Below are positions 18,772 through 27,215 of a DNA stretch of 64,000 nt, in pieces; position 1 is the first letter of the stretch, and every line of letters starts with the position of its first letter. This stretch comes from Thalassoglobus polymorphus. Lineage in GTDB: Bacteria; Planctomycetota; Planctomycetia; Planctomycetales; Planctomycetaceae. Location: NCBI RefSeq assembly GCF_007744255.1, contig NZ_CP036267.1:1781541-1845540 (forward strand), read 5' to 3'. Made by a program: the position numbers and the translations under genes. The notes under the pieces were generated by a model. That model did no database searches, was not told where the DNA came from, and worked only from the letters and a program-made list of their open reading frames with translations.

Positions 18772-19470
18772 TTATCCCCGGAAAATACCGTGCCCGGCGA
18801 TCAAGCCGTCTTTCATGAAAATCTGGTTCTTGGATTGTTCGGCGACTTCAGGTTCGTGTGTCACCATAATGATCGTACGGCCTTCCTCGTTGAGCATTTT
18901 CAGCATGCCGAGGATCTCTTCGCCAGTTTTTGAATCGAGGTTTCCTGTCGGTTCATCGGCCATAATAATCGCTGGATCGTTGATGAGGGATCTCGCGATG
19001 GCGACACGTTGTTGCTGTCCCCCCGAAAGCTGATACGGTCGGTGATCGGTCCGGTCACCCAGTCCGACCATCTTCGCCAATTCGTTGCATCGGTCTTCGT
19101 CCTCTGAGGAAACGGGTGGATAGCCCGGTCGGTACAGGAGAGGAACAGCGATGTTTTCCAGGACGCTGTACTGTGCAACAAGATTAAACGACTGAAAGAT
19201 GAACCCGATCAAACCGTTTCGAATCGCAGAGAGTTCGTCATCACTCAGGAGAGCAACATTCTGACCACGCAGGTAATACTCTCCGCTGGTTGGTCGATCG
19301 AGACCGCCGAGGAGATTGAGCATGGTACTCTTGCCCGATCCCGAAGACCCCATGATCGCCAGGAAATCCCCTTCAGGAATATCAAGAGAGACACCGCGCA
19401 GCGCTTTCACGACGACTGAACCAAGGTCGTAATGCTTTTGCAGGTTGACAAGCTTTGCAGTCAGTTCCAT
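18772..19470 (-). CDS. LolD/MacB-type ABC ATP-binding protein
   Basis: 232 residues, the length of LolD/MacB nucleotide-binding domains. Walker A GSSGSGKST near 41, signature LSGGQQQRVAIARSL near 145, Walker B IIMADEPTGNLD near 165 and the H-loop VTHEPEVA. The ATPase of the efflux operon; the following gene is its permease, and the preceding gene its adaptor. Confidence 0.93.
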   Translation of the reverse strand: MELTAKLVNLQKHYDLGSVVVKALRGVSLDIPEGDFLAIMGSSGSGKSTMLNLLGGLDRPTSGEYYLRGQNVALLSDDELSAIRNGLIGFIFQSFNLVAQYSVLENIAVPLLYRPGYPPVSSEDEDRCNELAKMVGLGDRTDHRPYQLSGGQQQRVAIARSLINDPAIIMADEPTGNLDSKTGEEILGMLKMLNEEGRTIIMVTHEPEVAEQSKNQIFMKDGLIAGHGIFRG

Positions 19471-19597
19471 GGAGCTTCAAACGTTTCTTCAATTGCGAAC
19501 AGGTGAATGTCTGGGAGTTTTATGAGAACGGTTTTAGGGACTTCAAGTTGGGTGTGAAAATCGATTCAAAACTCCCAGGCGGACTTCGGGAAAATGC

Positions 19598-21439
19598 TTA
19601 CCGTTTCCTTGGAGCTGCGCTGAATTCGGCCTTGGAAATTTTTCCATCTTTGTCGGTGTCCATTGAGTCGAAACGTTCCTTCATTTGAGCGGGGGCTTCT
19701 TCTTTGCTGATTTTCCCATCCCCATCTTTATCTAAACGAGAGATGATTGCTGCGGGATCAAAGCCTCCTGCTGGTGGCCCTTTGGCAGCCTCTTTCTCAG
19801 GTTTTCCTTTTGGCTTTTCTTCCTCTTGTGAATCCGGAGGAGTTTGGAGATCAGAAAGTCCGTCACCATTTTCACTTGCGAGTTCAGCTTTTAATTCGTT
19901 GATCTCATCTTCAAATCGGCTTTGAGGATTTAGAACAACCTGCTCACCAGCTTCAATTCCATCGAGGATCTCTACGTGAGATTGATTTGACTCTCCGATC
20001 TTGACTTCGCGTCGTTCCGGTCGACCTTGCTGGTTGATAACAAAGGAAAATTGTTGACCAGCGACTGTGACAATTGACTGAACCGGAACTTGCAGAACGT
20101 CTTGGCGGTTGTCGACCAGGATTTCGACTTGTGCAGTGAGACCGGGACGCAGTTTGCGGATTTTTTCAACTTCATCCGTCAGGTGAATTTCTGTCGAGTA
20201 CTCACGCAAGTCGGTGTTCGGCCATGAGCCTGCCATCGGGACTGAAGAGACTGTCTTGATGACCCCGTTAAAATATTGTCCAGGATAGGCGTCGATACGA
20301 ATACGGGCGGGAAGACCTTTCCGAACAGAACCGATCAGTGATTCGTGAATCCGGCAATCGACTTTCATTTGAGTCACATCGGGCAGGTTAATAATTGCCT
20401 GACGTTCACGAATCGTCGCTCCTTCTTCGATGTTCACCGGCTCACTGGAACGACGACTTCCCGACATGCTGGCGTAGACGACTTCGCCTTTTTGCGGGGC
20501 CTTCAGGATGCACGCCTCAATTTGAGCCTTGTTGTCTTCAAAGCGTTCGAGTTCGACTTCATAAGTCAGCTTTCGGGCTTCCACATCTTTTTCGTACTGT
20601 GTTTGAGCAGCTCTGGCTTTGAGCTTGGTTCGTTCCAGTTCCAACTCAAATTCTTTGTCGTTGGCCTTGAGTTCTGCCTCGGTGCGTCTTTTTGTGAAAT
20701 CGACAAGCACCTTTAATTCTTCTCTGGCCCCTTGCAATTTCAGCTCGGCCTGTTTTACGGCAATCCGGGCAGCGTCGAGTTCGTTTTGCGTGCGGTACCC
20801 TTTTTTGACCTGCTCTTGGGTGAAGGTCTGGTTTTCCTGAACGCGAAGCAATTCTTCTTCAGCGAGCGCGACACTACCGTTCAACTGTTTTTCCAGTTGA
20901 GGATATTCACCTTTGGTGTACATTTCGAGATCGAGCTTCGCGAGATCCCACTTGAGTTCTGCTGCAGCGATATCACTTTCGTTTTGTTTCTTTTGAATTT
21001 CGAGAGCTTCGATCGCCTGAGCCAACGCAGCATCCGCCTGGGTGACGGTAATTTCTTGCTGCTTGGCCTTCTCGCGAAGTGAGGAGGAGTCCAACTCACA
21101 GACGATGTCGCCTGCCTCAACAATCGTTCCTTCTGGAACAATCGAGATGATCGTTGTTGTTCCTTCGACTGCGCTGGAGAGTGTGGCGTTACTCTGACTG
21201 TCGAGATTCCCTTGTACCGACAAACTGACCAGGAAAGGGCCTCGCTCCACTTTCGACGTCAGCAGATCTGCCGGGATTTTCGCCGAGCCGCCCGAGAACG
21301 TGATCGAGCTCCACAACCCCGGGCTCATCGTTCTCGTCGCCAGGGCGAGTCCCCCCAAGCAGACTAACCCGATTGCCGCCGCGATCCAGACCGTTGAGTT
21401 GCCGGACCGCTGAGTCGTTTTCGTTGATGTTATTGTCTT
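19598..21439 (-). CDS. Efflux adaptor protein (HlyD/MacA type) with C-terminal EF-hand pair
   Basis: 613 residues. ATG 21439 gives a short basic start and one membrane helix (about 14-35), the expected anchor. Then come a biotinyl-lipoyl-like half, a long coiled-coil hairpin rich in Glu/Lys/Gln (about 110-290), the second lipoyl half and a beta-barrel domain with GLPARIRIDAYPGQYFNG, followed by a MacA-like C-terminal domain ending near 530. A Lys/Glu/Pro linker then leads to two EF-hand loops, DKDGDGKISKEE and DTDKDGKISKAE. A calcium-binding tail on an efflux adaptor is unusual. The gene starts within the 3' end of the TolC-like gene in another frame. Confidence 0.9.
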   Translation of the reverse strand, partial: KTITSTKTTQRSGNSTVWIAAAIGLVCLGGLALATRTMSPGLWSSITFSGGSAKIPADLLTSKVERGPFLVSLSVQGNLDSQSNATLSSAVEGTTTIISIVPEGTIVEAGDIVCELDSSSLREKAKQQEITVTQADAALAQAIEALEIQKKQNESDIAAAELKWDLAKLDLEMYTKGEYPQLEKQLNGSVALAEEELLRVQENQTFTQEQVKKGYRTQNELDAARIAVKQAELKLQGAREELKVLVDFTKRRTEAELKANDKEFELELERTKLKARAAQTQYEKDVEARKLTYEVELERFEDNKAQIEACILKAPQKGEVVYASMSGSRRSSEPVNIEEGATIRERQAIINLPDVTQMKVDCRIHESLIGSVRKGLPARIRIDAYPGQYFNGVIKTVSSVPMAGSWPNTDLREYSTEIHLTDEVEKIRKLRPGLTAQVEILVDNRQDVLQVPVQSIVTVAGQQFSFVINQQGRPERREVKIGESNQSHVEILDGIEAGEQVVLNPQSRFEDEINELKAELASENGDGLSDLQTPPDSQEEEKPKGKPEKEAAKGPPAGGFDPAAIISRLDKDGDGKISKEEAPAQMKERFDSMDTDKDGKISKAEFSAAPRKR

Positions 21440-23996
21440 CATTGAACCCACCATTATTGACAGCTTCTTCATCGAATCTGTCCAGGTTGCGATAGACTTG
21501 GTCGTTCCAGATGCCATCTGGACCAATGTCCATGATACCCATATCTCGGTAAATGTTAAGTCGATTTCGTTCGTAACTCACGTAGTTCGAGATTAACTGG
21601 TTCTGTGCTTGCAGGATCGAACTCAGTGCTCTCGTCAAGTTTTGGCCTTCCACACCACTTGACCCGCTGTTGGCAACTTGCCGTGGATCTTTGGGGGCAG
21701 CCCCTTCCGCAACAGCCGATTCGTACTGTAATGCGGCAATTCGAACAGCCAGTCGAGAAGTCTCCAGGTTTTGCTTGAGGACATTCAGTTGACGCCAAGC
21801 TGTCCGCACGCTTGCCTTCACCTCATCCTCAGCAGCCATGTAATTTCGGCGTTGACGTTGGTATGCGATTAATGCCTCGCGGTAGGCGTTCCGTTCGTCA
21901 ATTTGATCGAGCGGAGTGTCAAATGATAACGATGCTGTCAGTTGTCCGGTGTCACTACGGAAATCAAAGGGGTTTGTCTCACCTGAAGGGGTTGAGAGAC
22001 TTCCGTCGATGCCAACATCCAAGACACTTTTGAGGTCATTGGCAATCACTTCAACACGCCGGCGGGCATCCATCACACGGGCTCGTGAATTCATTAAGTC
22101 CAATCGTTGATCGACCGCCGTATATGTTGCGTCCTCCAACGAAACATCGAATTCGGCAATGTCAATCAATTCTACACGTGAACTCACCTGAATCACAGCA
22201 GCACTTTGGACTTTAAGCAGCAAATCCTGCCTCATATCAATGAGCTGAGACAGCAGTTGAAGAGCCAGAACTTCGTCGATGTCTGGCTGTTCTAATCGAA
22301 CAAGGATTGCTTCCGTCGCTGCTTCGATATCTCCGAAGTCTCCCAGAAAAGCCTCATAGCGATCTTTGACCTGTGTGTAGTCCGCCATGAGTTGCGCTTT
22401 GGCACTCGGCTCTTCTAAAGTCTCTAAACGGGTTGGCAGGATCGTTTTGAATTTATCAAGATCGTTACCAATGACTTCGACAACATCTCGTTTGACCGTT
22501 TCCAGTATCGCTGAAAAATTTGTCGCAATTGTTTTGAGTTGAGAAGGTTCTGTCGCGTTATCGACATACAGCTCTTCAATGAAGTCCTTAATAAGTTCTT
22601 CTTGCTCGGTGAGGCGAGGGTCGATGACTTCAAATGGCTTGAGCATTCGGTCGTTGATTGTCATCTGCATGTCAGGAGGTAAGCCCAGACTGATCTTGAA
22701 CGAATCAAGACTGTCTTGGAGAGCTCGTTCTTGTCCGCGCAAGCGGTTGACCGAGTTCGTTAAATCAAACTGAACCTGCAAAACGTTTAATCCACTCGCG
22801 ACGTTAGGAAGTGAGCTTTTCAATTCATCAATCTTTGCTTGAAACTCCGGATCGGGCCGAATGTTTCGGAAAATTTGCTCTTCCTGGGCGGTCATGAGCC
22901 CGCGCCAAATGAGTCGTTTGAGGCGATAGTCCAATTTATGCTGTAATTCTTCAGGGATTTCGAAATCAGCACCGAGATCCGGGACTTCGACATTTGCTGA
23001 AGAAAATTCTGGCTGGTTGGCAGCCAGCAAGCGTTCAAGTTGTTCACGAAGACGTTCAATGTTGCCCTCTTCGTTGCGAATCGCCTGAAATTGTTGCAGC
23101 AGGCCCAGATAGTCTTGAACGATGTCTGTAAACAATTCCTTCCGGAATCGAGCGAGACTACGAGCTTGATACAGAAGATCCCGTTCGATTTGGGTCAAAT
23201 TTTCCAAGTTGACTTTTCGACCTGCATCGTTGAGCAATGGTTGCAGAATCTGAAACGAAAGTGTGGAAACAGACGAGCTTTGCCCGCCTGCTCCAAATGA
23301 CCACAAAGTCGTGTTCGCCAAGCTCGTAACAAGTTGTGTTCCCCAGGGAAGTGATTGACTCACGCCGATCGAGTTAACGTTGAAACGGCCCAGGCCACCT
23401 CCCTCTGTCAATGTTCCAGAGACGCCACCTGTCGGTTCCAGATAACGAACCCCAAGTTGATACCGCTCAAACGTGACAGCTAAAGCTGTGAGGAACAAAT
23501 TCTCCAATTCGAACTGATAGTCTCGACTATGAATTTGCGAGAGTTCGATCGCTTCGACGAGCTTCACATTTTCCAATTGTGGAACCGGAGCGATGTACTC
23601 TCCGGTGACTTCGTCGATCATCTCTGGAGTAAATCCAAACTGTGCCAACCACTGAGGGTTTTCGACACTCATCAAGTCTCCGAATTGATGCCAGCATTTG
23701 TAGCCTTCCCAGCCATTCACCCAATGCATGTAGGTGTGGGCTGCTGGATCATCTGGAGGGAGTGGAGCGTGGTCCGGGTCGTAGGGATCATAAAAACGAC
23801 TCCGCGGGTCCGGCGTCAGATCGATCCTGGGGACGGCCCAGCGTTGGTCGGTCAGGTGTTCTGTGATCGCTTCATAGGTGTCGGCATCTGCTTGCTGCCT
23901 CCAGAATGAGCGTGAGCATCCTACAGAGGAACCCACGACTGAGAGTCCAATCAGACAGGTGATCCAGGATTTTAATTTACGGGATCGAATACGCAT
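21189..23996 (-). CDS. TolC-family outer membrane efflux protein
   Basis: 935 residues. ATG 23996 is preceded by AAGGAGG and gives a lipoprotein signal (LKSWITCLIGLSVVGSSVGC), so Cys near 27 is likely lipidated. Long helical, Glu/Gln-rich stretches with two duplicated halves (AYREALIAYQRQRRNYMAAEDEVKASVRTAWRQLNVLKQNLETSRLAVRIA-type) match TolC-type channels, and it is much longer than classic TolC (about 470). A long inserted helical region at about 300-620 accounts for the size. Its last 80 residues are encoded in the first 251 nt of the adaptor gene in another frame and are low in sequence complexity. It starts within the MarR stop (TAATG). Confidence 0.85.
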   Translation of the reverse strand: MRIRSRKLKSWITCLIGLSVVGSSVGCSRSFWRQQADADTYEAITEHLTDQRWAVPRIDLTPDPRSRFYDPYDPDHAPLPPDDPAAHTYMHWVNGWEGYKCWHQFGDLMSVENPQWLAQFGFTPEMIDEVTGEYIAPVPQLENVKLVEAIELSQIHSRDYQFELENLFLTALAVTFERYQLGVRYLEPTGGVSGTLTEGGGLGRFNVNSIGVSQSLPWGTQLVTSLANTTLWSFGAGGQSSSVSTLSFQILQPLLNDAGRKVNLENLTQIERDLLYQARSLARFRKELFTDIVQDYLGLLQQFQAIRNEEGNIERLREQLERLLAANQPEFSSANVEVPDLGADFEIPEELQHKLDYRLKRLIWRGLMTAQEEQIFRNIRPDPEFQAKIDELKSSLPNVASGLNVLQVQFDLTNSVNRLRGQERALQDSLDSFKISLGLPPDMQMTINDRMLKPFEVIDPRLTEQEELIKDFIEELYVDNATEPSQLKTIATNFSAILETVKRDVVEVIGNDLDKFKTILPTRLETLEEPSAKAQLMADYTQVKDRYEAFLGDFGDIEAATEAILVRLEQPDIDEVLALQLLSQLIDMRQDLLLKVQSAAVIQVSSRVELIDIAEFDVSLEDATYTAVDQRLDLMNSRARVMDARRRVEVIANDLKSVLDVGIDGSLSTPSGETNPFDFRSDTGQLTASLSFDTPLDQIDERNAYREALIAYQRQRRNYMAAEDEVKASVRTAWRQLNVLKQNLETSRLAVRIAALQYESAVAEGAAPKDPRQVANSGSSGVEGQNLTRALSSILQAQNQLISNYVSYERNRLNIYRDMGIMDIGPDGIWNDQVYRNLDRFDEEAVNNGGFNEDNNINENDSAVRQLNGLDRGGNRVSLLGGTRPGDENDEPGVVELDHVLGRLGENPGRSADVESGARPFPGQFVGTRESRQSE

Positions 23997-24466
23997 TACG
24001 CTGCCCTCCTTGTCAGGTCGCCATCCAGTTGCGACTTTTTGCAAGCATCGAGTAACGACTGGCACGCATCGACCAAACTGATTTTTGCTTCATTTGAAAG
24101 ATGCTTCTGCAGTGTGGCTTCGATTTTTCTGTCGGTCAGTGAAATTTGCTCCGCGGCCAAGTGTCCTTGGGGTGTCAGAGTTAGGCGAGTTTTCCGGCGG
24201 TCTATTGCATCCCGCTCACGGTGAAGGAGTTGCTCTCCCCGGAGTCGTTCGATCAACGTGCATAAGCTGGATTCTGAGACACACATTTCCTGTGCCAGCT
24301 TTGTTTGGGTCCACTGCTCTGTTCCCTCGTTAGCGAGAAGTTTCAAAAGAACAGCAGCTGACTCACTGACAGCATTCCATTCAGAATATTGCTCTGAGAT
24401 GAACTGGCGAGATGTGCGATTGAGTGCCGTCAGCGTGTCGACAAACTCTGAGTATTCTGATTTCAC
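23996..24466 (-). CDS. MarR-family transcriptional regulator
   Basis: 156 residues with a winged helix-turn-helix: WTQTKLAQEMCVSESSLCTLIERLRGEQLLHRERDAIDRRKTRLTLTPQGHLA, where DAIDRRKTRLTLT is the beta-wing of MarR. Start is uncertain: the longest frame begins at TTG 24487, but GTG 24466 has GAGGA upstream. It is the first gene of the efflux operon and ends as TAATG with the TolC-like start, so it very probably controls this operon, typically as a repressor released by a small phenolic or drug-like ligand. Confidence 0.88.
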   Translation of the reverse strand: MKSEYSEFVDTLTALNRTSRQFISEQYSEWNAVSESAAVLLKLLANEGTEQWTQTKLAQEMCVSESSLCTLIERLRGEQLLHRERDAIDRRKTRLTLTPQGHLAAEQISLTDRKIEATLQKHLSNEAKISLVDACQSLLDACKKSQLDGDLTRRAA

Positions 24467-24487
24467 GCTTTCCGTCCTCGGTTTCAA

Positions 24488-24941
24488 TGTCTATTCAACT
24501 CTACATGGCTGAAAGGCAGTCGTGCTCAGATTGAAGGCCCGTCGCTGACATCAGCGCAGGCTCAGGCAGATTGCTTTCGTCCGTTATCAAATAGTTCGGG
24601 TGCGAATGATTCGTTCCCGTAGCCTTTCAGACGATTTTGACGATTTTGACGAAAATTCACGCTTGGGGACTTTGGAAGTTTCTGAAATCTGATTTGAGTT
24701 CCGGAAAAACGCTCAAGAATTCGTTGATGCAACTGCATGTCTTGTCGCTACAACCAGAAACATCGGACATGGTTCCCTAGCTTTTCTGCCCTTCCTGCGG
24801 CTCCGAGTTTGCCTATTCGGGAAAATGAAGCACATTTCAGGTGAAGGATTCTCTCACAAAAAAAGTTGCGTGTGTCAGCCCCAGGGAGTGAGGAAGAAGC
24901 ACCACGCAACTCCCCTCAAACAAGTTATGTAGGAGTCATTA
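24488..24941. other. Intergenic region between divergent genes
   Basis: About 450 nt holding the presumed promoter/operator of the marR efflux operon and of the small gene at 24942. A direct repeat ACGATTTTG occurs twice in a row near 24632-24650. No clear palindromic MarR operator could be named by eye. Confidence 0.4.
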
Positions 24942-25274
24942 ATGGCGAACGATTCAGCCGCAGTTGTCGACACAAAAACAGATCGTCGAGGAGTACGACG
25001 TCGGACTCAAAGTGATCGAAGAGTCGTCGAAGCAAAAGAATTCTCGGGTGATGAAAAACGAGTCAGCTCGCGCCGGACTGTCGAAAGACGACGACAGATT
25101 GATCCAACCACCTGCGAACGTGACTACCAGCCTGATGAAGTCGAGTTCATGAAAGCAATGGATGACTACAAGCGTCGCAGTGGGCGTCAGTTCCCCACCT
25201 GGAGCGAAGTCTTGGAAGTGATCCGTGATCTCGGTTACCGAAAGGTCGCAACCCCTACACGGACATACGAATAG
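24942..25274 (+). CDS. Small basic protein of unknown function
   Basis: 110 residues. ATG 24942 is preceded by TAGGAG. The first half is Arg/Asp/Glu-rich with [13 protein letters not shown] and [11 protein letters not shown], the second half (residues 60-105) is a compact helical region ([34 protein letters not shown]). It looks like a small nucleic-acid-binding or assembly protein of a type common in planctomycetes, but I know no function. It lies alone and is followed by a family A repeat and a strong terminator. Confidence 0.75.
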   Translation: MANDSAAVVDTKTDRRGVRRRTQSDRRVVEAKEFSGDEKRVSSRRTVERRRQIDPTTCERDYQPDEVEFMKAMDDYKRRSGRQFPTWSEVLEVIRDLGYRKVATPTRTYE

Positions 25275-25290
25275 CAGTCCAGGCTTTCTG

Positions 25291-25372
25291 TAGAATCCGT
25301 CCGAAAACCTCTGGAATAGCCGCTTTTCTCAGTGTTTGAGAGAGCAATTTCAAGTTTCAGGATCAGTTCTAT
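25291..25372 (+). repeat. Family A interspersed repeat, copy A2
   Basis: 82-bp unit beginning TAGAATCCGTCCG, with the central TTTTCTCA / TGAGAGAG stem, and ending GGATCAGTTCTA. About 90% like the copies at 41156 and 60043 by eye. Confidence 0.85.
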
Positions 25373-25390
25373 TAAGTGCCAGATCAGGAA

Positions 25391-25420
25391 AAGCCCGCAG
25401 TTGATGCTGCGGGCTTTTTC
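25391..25420 (+). terminator. Rho-independent terminator
   Basis: Perfect 9-bp stem AGCCCGCAG / CTGCGGGCT with a TTGATG loop, followed by TTTTTC. It ends the transcript of the gene at 24942, beyond the family A repeat. Confidence 0.9.
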
Positions 25421-26099
25421 TAATTGGATCGAAGGCAAAACCGATTTGTGAATTCCTCTTGGCTTTTCATCATAGCACCTCGCCCTTCTGGGACTGCTCC
25501 TCGATTTTGGAAGGCGTTCAGCAGGGAGCTCAGAGACGGCGTCCAAATCGGCTGGAATGGGAGAAAAGAGGAAGACGAAGAGAGTGTCAAATCTCGTGGC
25601 AAACCTTGTGATTCGCTGCACGGTCTTTCAGAGCTTTGATGAACTTTTCTGAAGGAAAGAGTGACCTAACGTCCCCATAGCAAAAGCGGCGAGTGAAAAT
25701 GGCTGGGGGCGTGGGCGCTCGCCCGGAAATTCCCAACAAGGAAAACTCCGGCCACACCCCCAGCCAATGCCCACTCGCTGTGTCCTGTTCACTTTTCTAA
25801 TGCCCGGCACTTAACGCTCTCTGTTTGCAAGAGGTATGCCATCAACTCCTGAATCACGAGATGTTCCGCATCATCAATGATAAGAGCAACTTACGGCATA
25901 TGTCTGAGAGCGAAGGCGCGTAGAGTTAGCAAACCTTGCAAGTAGATGTGAGCAGGTTTTAAGCAGAAGTGCGTAATCGCGCGTCATGTCGGCAGTGTGT
26001 CATGTCGGCAGTGAGGCATGGCGAGTCGAATTCCTGAGACCTCGGCAGCAGGGAGCACCGTTTTCGTCATCGTCACACTGAACGATGTCTCTGTGGTGA
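25421..26099. other. Long intergenic stretch with a strong inverted repeat
   Basis: About 680 nt with no gene I would call. It holds a long imperfect hairpin (25685-25779) and, near 25984-26010, two direct copies of TGTCGGCAGTG. The short frames here look like translations of the hairpin. Confidence 0.5.
25685..25779. repeat. Long imperfect inverted repeat
   Basis: Inner arms TGGCTGGGGGCGTGG (25700-25714) and CCACACCCCCAGCCA (25752-25766) pair with one mismatch; outer arms AGC..CGAGTG (25685-25695) and CACTCGCT (25772-25779) extend the stem. The 37-nt loop is GC-rich. It is not next to a T-run, so it is not a simple terminator; it could be a structured RNA or a dispersed palindromic repeat. 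Confidence 0.6.
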
Positions 26100-26180
26100 G
26101 CTCCGTATTGGTCTTCGCGATCTGCCTCGTGGCGAGAATCTATGACGTCAACACTGCAATCTTCACGGGCACTCAAAGAG
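26100..26180 (-). repeat. Family B interspersed repeat, degenerate copy
   Basis: Matches the reverse complement of copy B1 in TATTGGTCTTCGCGATCTGCC, in TCGTGGCGAG and in TCTATGACGTCA. The left terminus is lost. It abuts the stop codon of the actin-fold gene at 26181. Confidence 0.55.
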
Positions 26181-27215
26181 TTAGGCAGCTTTGGTGCTTG
26201 CAGGTTGCCTGGATAAAGAGTTCAGGGTGGAGTGGACAAGGAGTCCTCTCGCAACGCTGTACGGTCCGAATATTGATGATCGCAATTCTTGAATGCGGAA
26301 CGGCATGTGACTCTTGCGCATCACATGCGAAAGGAATTCGGGGAAACCATTCATGTGAGTTGGTCCCCCGGAGTAGACAACCGGCAGCCGTCGTTGCAAT
26401 TGTAAATTCTGACTCACGCGTATTAAGTCTGGAAGCGCTGAGGCCCAAGCATCGGAAAGAAGTTGATGGAACTGTTGCACGATCCATAATTCGTCACCCG
26501 AGCCAGGCGATTCGAGAGAAATGTCCGCCTCTTGAAGCCACTTCCGGACCGAGTGCAAATCAAGATATCGATTCCCGCGTTGGTCCCATAAATATCGATG
26601 ACGGCTCTTTGCGAAACGTTGTTCGATTGCCCGAAATCCTTGGCCGAAAACCGTTTCCAGAACTGGTGTCCCGTAACGCGTGATACTGATCGAGATTGAT
26701 TCGGAGCCCAGAACGATTCCAATCCCGCTGAACTCGGATTCCTGCAACTCTGCTAATGCCAACGCCGACGCAGGTTTTAAAAATGTTGATCGATATCCGC
26801 GCAAGCTGAGGAGTTTTTCAATGACGTTCAACTGTTCGGTAGATTTCCGCATCATCGAATGTGGAAGTGTCGCAGTGCAGGTTGCATCTTTTGCCATTGG
26901 CACCAGGCTTTCGATCAGCACAGAGCAAACCTGTCGACCGACTGGATCATCCCAGGGGAAGTGCCCTTCTATCATGACAGGAAGCACAGGGCAATGAATC
27001 AAGCTTGCAAGTTCCTCAGCTGCGTTTCCGATGACTATGAGGGCGCCCTGAGCGAACGAAAAAGGAATTCGCGCCTGTTCTAACAACTTGCGATTTGATG
27101 GTTCGTCAGCCACGCTGCAATAGACAGCCGGGACTCTTCTAGCGATAAGGCGTTGTCCATCCTGACGAATAGAACGGAATTCACTACAACCAAGATCTAA
27201 TGCAATTGTCTTCAC
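26181..27215 (-). CDS. Actin/Hsp70-fold ATPase-like protein
   Basis: 344 residues. The N-terminal IALDLGCSEFRSIRQDG resembles the phosphate-1 loop of the actin/Hsp70/MreB superfamily, SGIGIVLGSESISISITRYG near 172 the phosphate-2 loop, and RRLPVVYSGGPTHMNGFPEFL near 290 the adenosine motif. It is distant from MreB, FtsA and PilM and I cannot assign it to one of them. It overlaps the SLBB gene by ATGA (27212-27215), so the two are probably made together and may act together at the membrane. Low-confidence family call; high confidence that it is a real gene. Confidence 0.7.
   Translation of the reverse strand: MKTIALDLGCSEFRSIRQDGQRLIARRVPAVYCSVADEPSNRKLLEQARIPFSFAQGALIVIGNAAEELASLIHCPVLPVMIEGHFPWDDPVGRQVCSVLIESLVPMAKDATCTATLPHSMMRKSTEQLNVIEKLLSLRGYRSTFLKPASALALAELQESEFSGIGIVLGSESISISITRYGTPVLETVFGQGFRAIEQRFAKSRHRYLWDQRGNRYLDLHSVRKWLQEADISLESPGSGDELWIVQQFHQLLSDAWASALPDLIRVSQNLQLQRRLPVVYSGGPTHMNGFPEFLSHVMRKSHMPFRIQELRSSIFGPYSVARGLLVHSTLNSLSRQPASTKAA

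Noticed and set aside
25235-25621. 128-residue minus-strand frame
   Set aside because: It runs through repeat A2 and a terminator hairpin; no coding features.
26018-26683. 221-residue plus-strand frame over the actin-fold gene
   Set aside because: Antisense to a gene with better motifs and an overlapping partner; no family features.
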